From Paludibaculum fermentans (GTDB lineage: Bacteria; Acidobacteriota; Terriglobia; Bryobacterales; Bryobacteraceae): a stretch of DNA of 64,000 nucleotides. The position numbers were made by a program, and so were the translations under genes. The notes under the pieces are model-generated. The model had not been told where the DNA came from and ran no database searches. It worked only from the letters and a program-made list of their open reading frames with translations. Shown piece by piece: positions 61,857 through 64,000 of this stretch; positions within the stretch are counted from its first letter, which is position 1; the number at the start of each line of letters is the position of its first letter. Location: the NCBI RefSeq assembly GCF_015277775.1, contig NZ_CP063849.1, positions 6,401,501 through 6,465,500 on the forward strand. The letters are read 5' to 3'.

Positions 61857-64000
61857 ATGAGACCACGGACCATTGCGGTGTTGGCGGCCGGGCTGGTGGC
61901 CCTGCTCGGCATGGGCGGCGCGGCTCCGAAGAAGCCGGTGTATGTGGGCGCGCGGGCCTGTGGCCAGTGCCACGACGGCGCCGGCATGGGCAACCAGTAC
62001 AGCAAGTGGCTCACGACGAAGCACTCCAAGGCCTATGCGGTGCTGTCGCTGCCGGAGTCGGTGGAGATCACCAAGCGCAGCGGCCTGCGCGGGCAGCCGT
62101 GGAAAGAGCCCATCTGCCTGGGGTGCCATTCGACGGCCTCGACGGCGGAAGACTGGGAAAAGGACGACGCGTTCCGGCCGGAAGACGGGCTGCAGTGCGA
62201 GTCGTGCCACGGTCCGGGCAGCGAGTACATGAGCGAAGAGGTGATGCGCAACCGGGCCGAAGCGATGAAGGCCGGGCTGCGGCTGCCCAACGAGGATACC
62301 TGCCTGGGCTGCCATATGGAGAAGGGGTCGCACACGGCGGTGAACCCGAACTCGACCGTGGACATCAAGCAGGCGATTCCACGCATTGCGCATCCGCTGA
62401 TGAAGCCGTCGCAGTTGCGCGCCGCGCCGGCTCCGCGGGGCGGCGATTTCATCGGCTCATCGGCGTGCGGCGCGTGCCACAAGGGTCCGGAGTCCGGCCA
62501 TCAATGGGACGTGTGGCGGCGCAGCGATCATGCGCGGGCCTGGGCTGTGCTGTCGACGGCGGATGGGCGGCGGATCGCGGATGAGATGAAGGTGACGGGC
62601 GATCCGCAGTTGAGCAAGCAGTGCCTGGGCTGCCATGCGGTGGGCGCTGAAGCCAATGAGGGCGTGGGCTGCGAAGCGTGTCACGGCGCGGGCAAGAAGT
62701 ACGCGACCGAGGCCGTGATGAAGGACCCGGCGGCGGCGAAGGCCGCGGGCTTGCGGATTCCGTCCACTACGGGCTGCAATCACTGCCATCGGGAGACACA
62801 TGGCAAGACCTTCGACGCGGCCAAGGCGTGGACGAAGATCGCGCACCCCACGAAGGTGCCGCCGCCTCCGGCCGAGATCCGGTACAAGACCCCGCTGAAC
62901 CTGACGTTCCGGCCGCATACGGCGGAGCTCTGGGTGACCTGCGAGTCCGGCAACGTGGTGGCGATTGTCGACACGGTGTCACGGCAGAAGCAGGCGGAGA
63001 TCGTGGTGGGCAATGCGCCCACGGATGTGGCGTTTACTCCGGACGGCAAGCGGGCGTTCGTTTCGAATCGCGAAAGCGACACGGTGAGCGTCATCGATAC
63101 CGAGACGCGCAAGGTGACGTCGACGCTGAAGGTGGGCGACGAGCCGCATGGCGTGCTGACCGATGCCCAGGGGCGGCGTCTGTACGTGTTGAACACTTCG
63201 TCGAACGACATCTGGGTGTTTGACGTGGCCACGCTGCAGTTTGTGAAGACGCTCTCGGGTGGCGTCGGGCCGTGGTCGCTGGCCTTGTCTCCGAATGGCA
63301 AGTCCATCGCGGTCACCAGCACGTTCTCGAACCTGACGGGCTTCCGCAAGCCGCTGAAGTCGGAGATCACGCTGATCGACACAGAGCGGGCCGCCGTCGT
63401 CGATCGCCCCATGGTGCCCGGTACGAATTTGATGGCGGGCATCGCGTGGCATCCCAGCGGCCGCTTTGCCCTGGCCACGATGAACCGGACGAAGAACCTG
63501 GTTCCGATGACGCGCCTGATGCAGGGTTGGACCATTACGAACGGGCTGGCCGTGCTCTGGGCGGACGGCACGGTGGACCAGGTGATGCTGGACCAGCCGG
63601 GCTCCGGCTTCTCGGATGCGACCGATGTGGCCATCACGAACGATGGGCGCTACGCGCTGGTGACGAGCTCGGGCACAGACCGTGTGGCGGTGGTCGACTG
63701 CGCCAAACTCGAGCGGATGCTGAAGGCGGCCACGCCGAAAGACCGCGAGACCGTGATCCCGAATCATCTGGGCAAGTCAGCCGAATTCCTGGCCGGGTTT
63801 GTACCCACGTCGACCAGTCCGCGCGGTGTGACGATGGGGCCGGACGGGCGGTATGCCTATGTGGCCGGATCCCTGGACGATGAGTTGACGGTGATCGATC
63901 TCAAGACACTGCAGCCGGCCGGCCGCATCAGCCTGGGCGGGCCGAAAGAGATCACACTGCAGCGCAAGGGCGAGCGGCTGTTCCACAACGCGAAGATCTC
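61857..64000 (+). CDS. Octahaem cytochrome c fused to YVTN beta-propeller (3' end cut)
   Basis: Open from ATG 61857 to the window edge, at least 714 residues, so the C-terminus is missing. The signal peptide (TIAVLAAGLVALLGMGGAA) is followed by eight CxxCH sites in two tetrahaem sets. Set one: ACGQCH, CLGCH, CESCH, CLGCH (about residues 35-160). Set two: ACGACH, CLGCH, CEACH, CNHCH (about 200-310). Each resembles cytochrome c554. From about 365 on are YVTN-type propeller blades (VGNAPTDVAFTPDGKRAFVS, VGDEPHGVLTDAQGRRLYVL). Likely an extracellular or periplasmic electron carrier or redox enzyme. The last gene of the three-gene operon. Confidence 0.88.
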   Translation, partial: MRPRTIAVLAAGLVALLGMGGAAPKKPVYVGARACGQCHDGAGMGNQYSKWLTTKHSKAYAVLSLPESVEITKRSGLRGQPWKEPICLGCHSTASTAEDWEKDDAFRPEDGLQCESCHGPGSEYMSEEVMRNRAEAMKAGLRLPNEDTCLGCHMEKGSHTAVNPNSTVDIKQAIPRIAHPLMKPSQLRAAPAPRGGDFIGSSACGACHKGPESGHQWDVWRRSDHARAWAVLSTADGRRIADEMKVTGDPQLSKQCLGCHAVGAEANEGVGCEACHGAGKKYATEAVMKDPAAAKAAGLRIPSTTGCNHCHRETHGKTFDAAKAWTKIAHPTKVPPPPAEIRYKTPLNLTFRPHTAELWVTCESGNVVAIVDTVSRQKQAEIVVGNAPTDVAFTPDGKRAFVSNRESDTVSVIDTETRKVTSTLKVGDEPHGVLTDAQGRRLYVLNTSSNDIWVFDVATLQFVKTLSGGVGPWSLALSPNGKSIAVTSTFSNLTGFRKPLKSEITLIDTERAAVVDRPMVPGTNLMAGIAWHPSGRFALATMNRTKNLVPMTRLMQGWTITNGLAVLWADGTVDQVMLDQPGSGFSDATDVAITNDGRYALVTSSGTDRVAVVDCAKLERMLKAATPKDRETVIPNHLGKSAEFLAGFVPTSTSPRGVTMGPDGRYAYVAGSLDDELTVIDLKTLQPAGRISLGGPKEITLQRKGERLFHNAKI

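Noticed and set aside
59496-62393. 965-residue open frame on the minus strand across three genes
   Set aside because: It opposes three plus-strand genes with clear domains (haem propeller, FG-GAP/UnbV, cytochrome). Its composition is the Arg/His/Ala-rich pattern of antisense GC-rich DNA.

Overview
This window is GC-rich chromosomal DNA from a soil-type Acidobacteriota, most likely of the Solibacter/Bryobacter branch. The supporting signs are an 883-residue permease of the acidobacterial duplicated orphan permease (ADOP) type next to a PadR regulator, several Tat-exported Gfo/Idh/MocA oxidoreductases, FG-GAP/UnbV and YVTN-propeller multihaem proteins, and ECF sigma/anti-sigma pairs linked to secreted proteins. 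No tRNA, rRNA or CRISPR was found. Assignment to a genus is inference.

Layout. 0-8.7 kb: an ECF sigma factor, two MocA oxidoreductases, typA, der and a MidA-type methyltransferase. 8.7-9.1 kb: a 24-residue Lys/Ala peptide gene with a clear promoter and a perfect 20-bp palindrome in its leader. 9-15 kb: an RlpA/SPOR lipoprotein, a sigma-54 activator translationally coupled to a glycosyltransferase, and a TPR protein. 15-19.4 kb: dnaK-dnaJ-hspR and divergent modA. 19.4-24.7 kb: REP-like hairpins, an ECF/anti-sigma/HEAT-repeat operon, then twelve 37-bp tandem repeats beside a REP-associated (RAYT-type) transposase whose 3' end runs into another repeat copy. 24.8-28.8 kb: ADOP permease, PadR, and a MarR-GNAT fusion. 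29-33.8 kb: a sulfite/nitrite reductase, a conserved small protein, cysteine synthase and a YiaK-like dehydrogenase, consistent with sulfur assimilation. 33.8-34.4 kb: a VapBC toxin-antitoxin pair with a perfect operator over its promoter and start codon. 34.4-41.8 kb: a sigma/anti-sigma/secreted-protein operon, gatB, a class A beta-lactamase, small secreted proteins and a sugar-nucleotide epimerase. 41.75-50.5 kb: a compact minus-strand glycan or glycolipid cluster with three glycosyltransferases, a GT-C-like membrane protein, an epimerase, a B12-binding radical SAM enzyme, an ICMT-like methyltransferase and a FAD oxidoreductase. 50.6-58.8 kb: a large secreted unknown protein, sodC, LysR, TauE/SafE with DUF1634, and a MocA/SUMF1/ApbE operon. 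58.9 kb to the end: an operon of a haem-bearing beta-propeller, an FG-GAP/UnbV protein and an octahaem cytochrome fused to a YVTN propeller, cut by the window edge.

At larger scale the plus strand is C-rich up to about 30 kb and G-rich after about 32 kb, whichever strand the genes use. This is an origin-like GC-skew switch, yet no dnaA, DnaA boxes or par genes are visible. The most interesting candidates for new biology are the multihaem operon with its palindromic promoter, the radical-SAM glycan cluster, the repeat/RAYT locus, and the Lys/Ala micro-gene.
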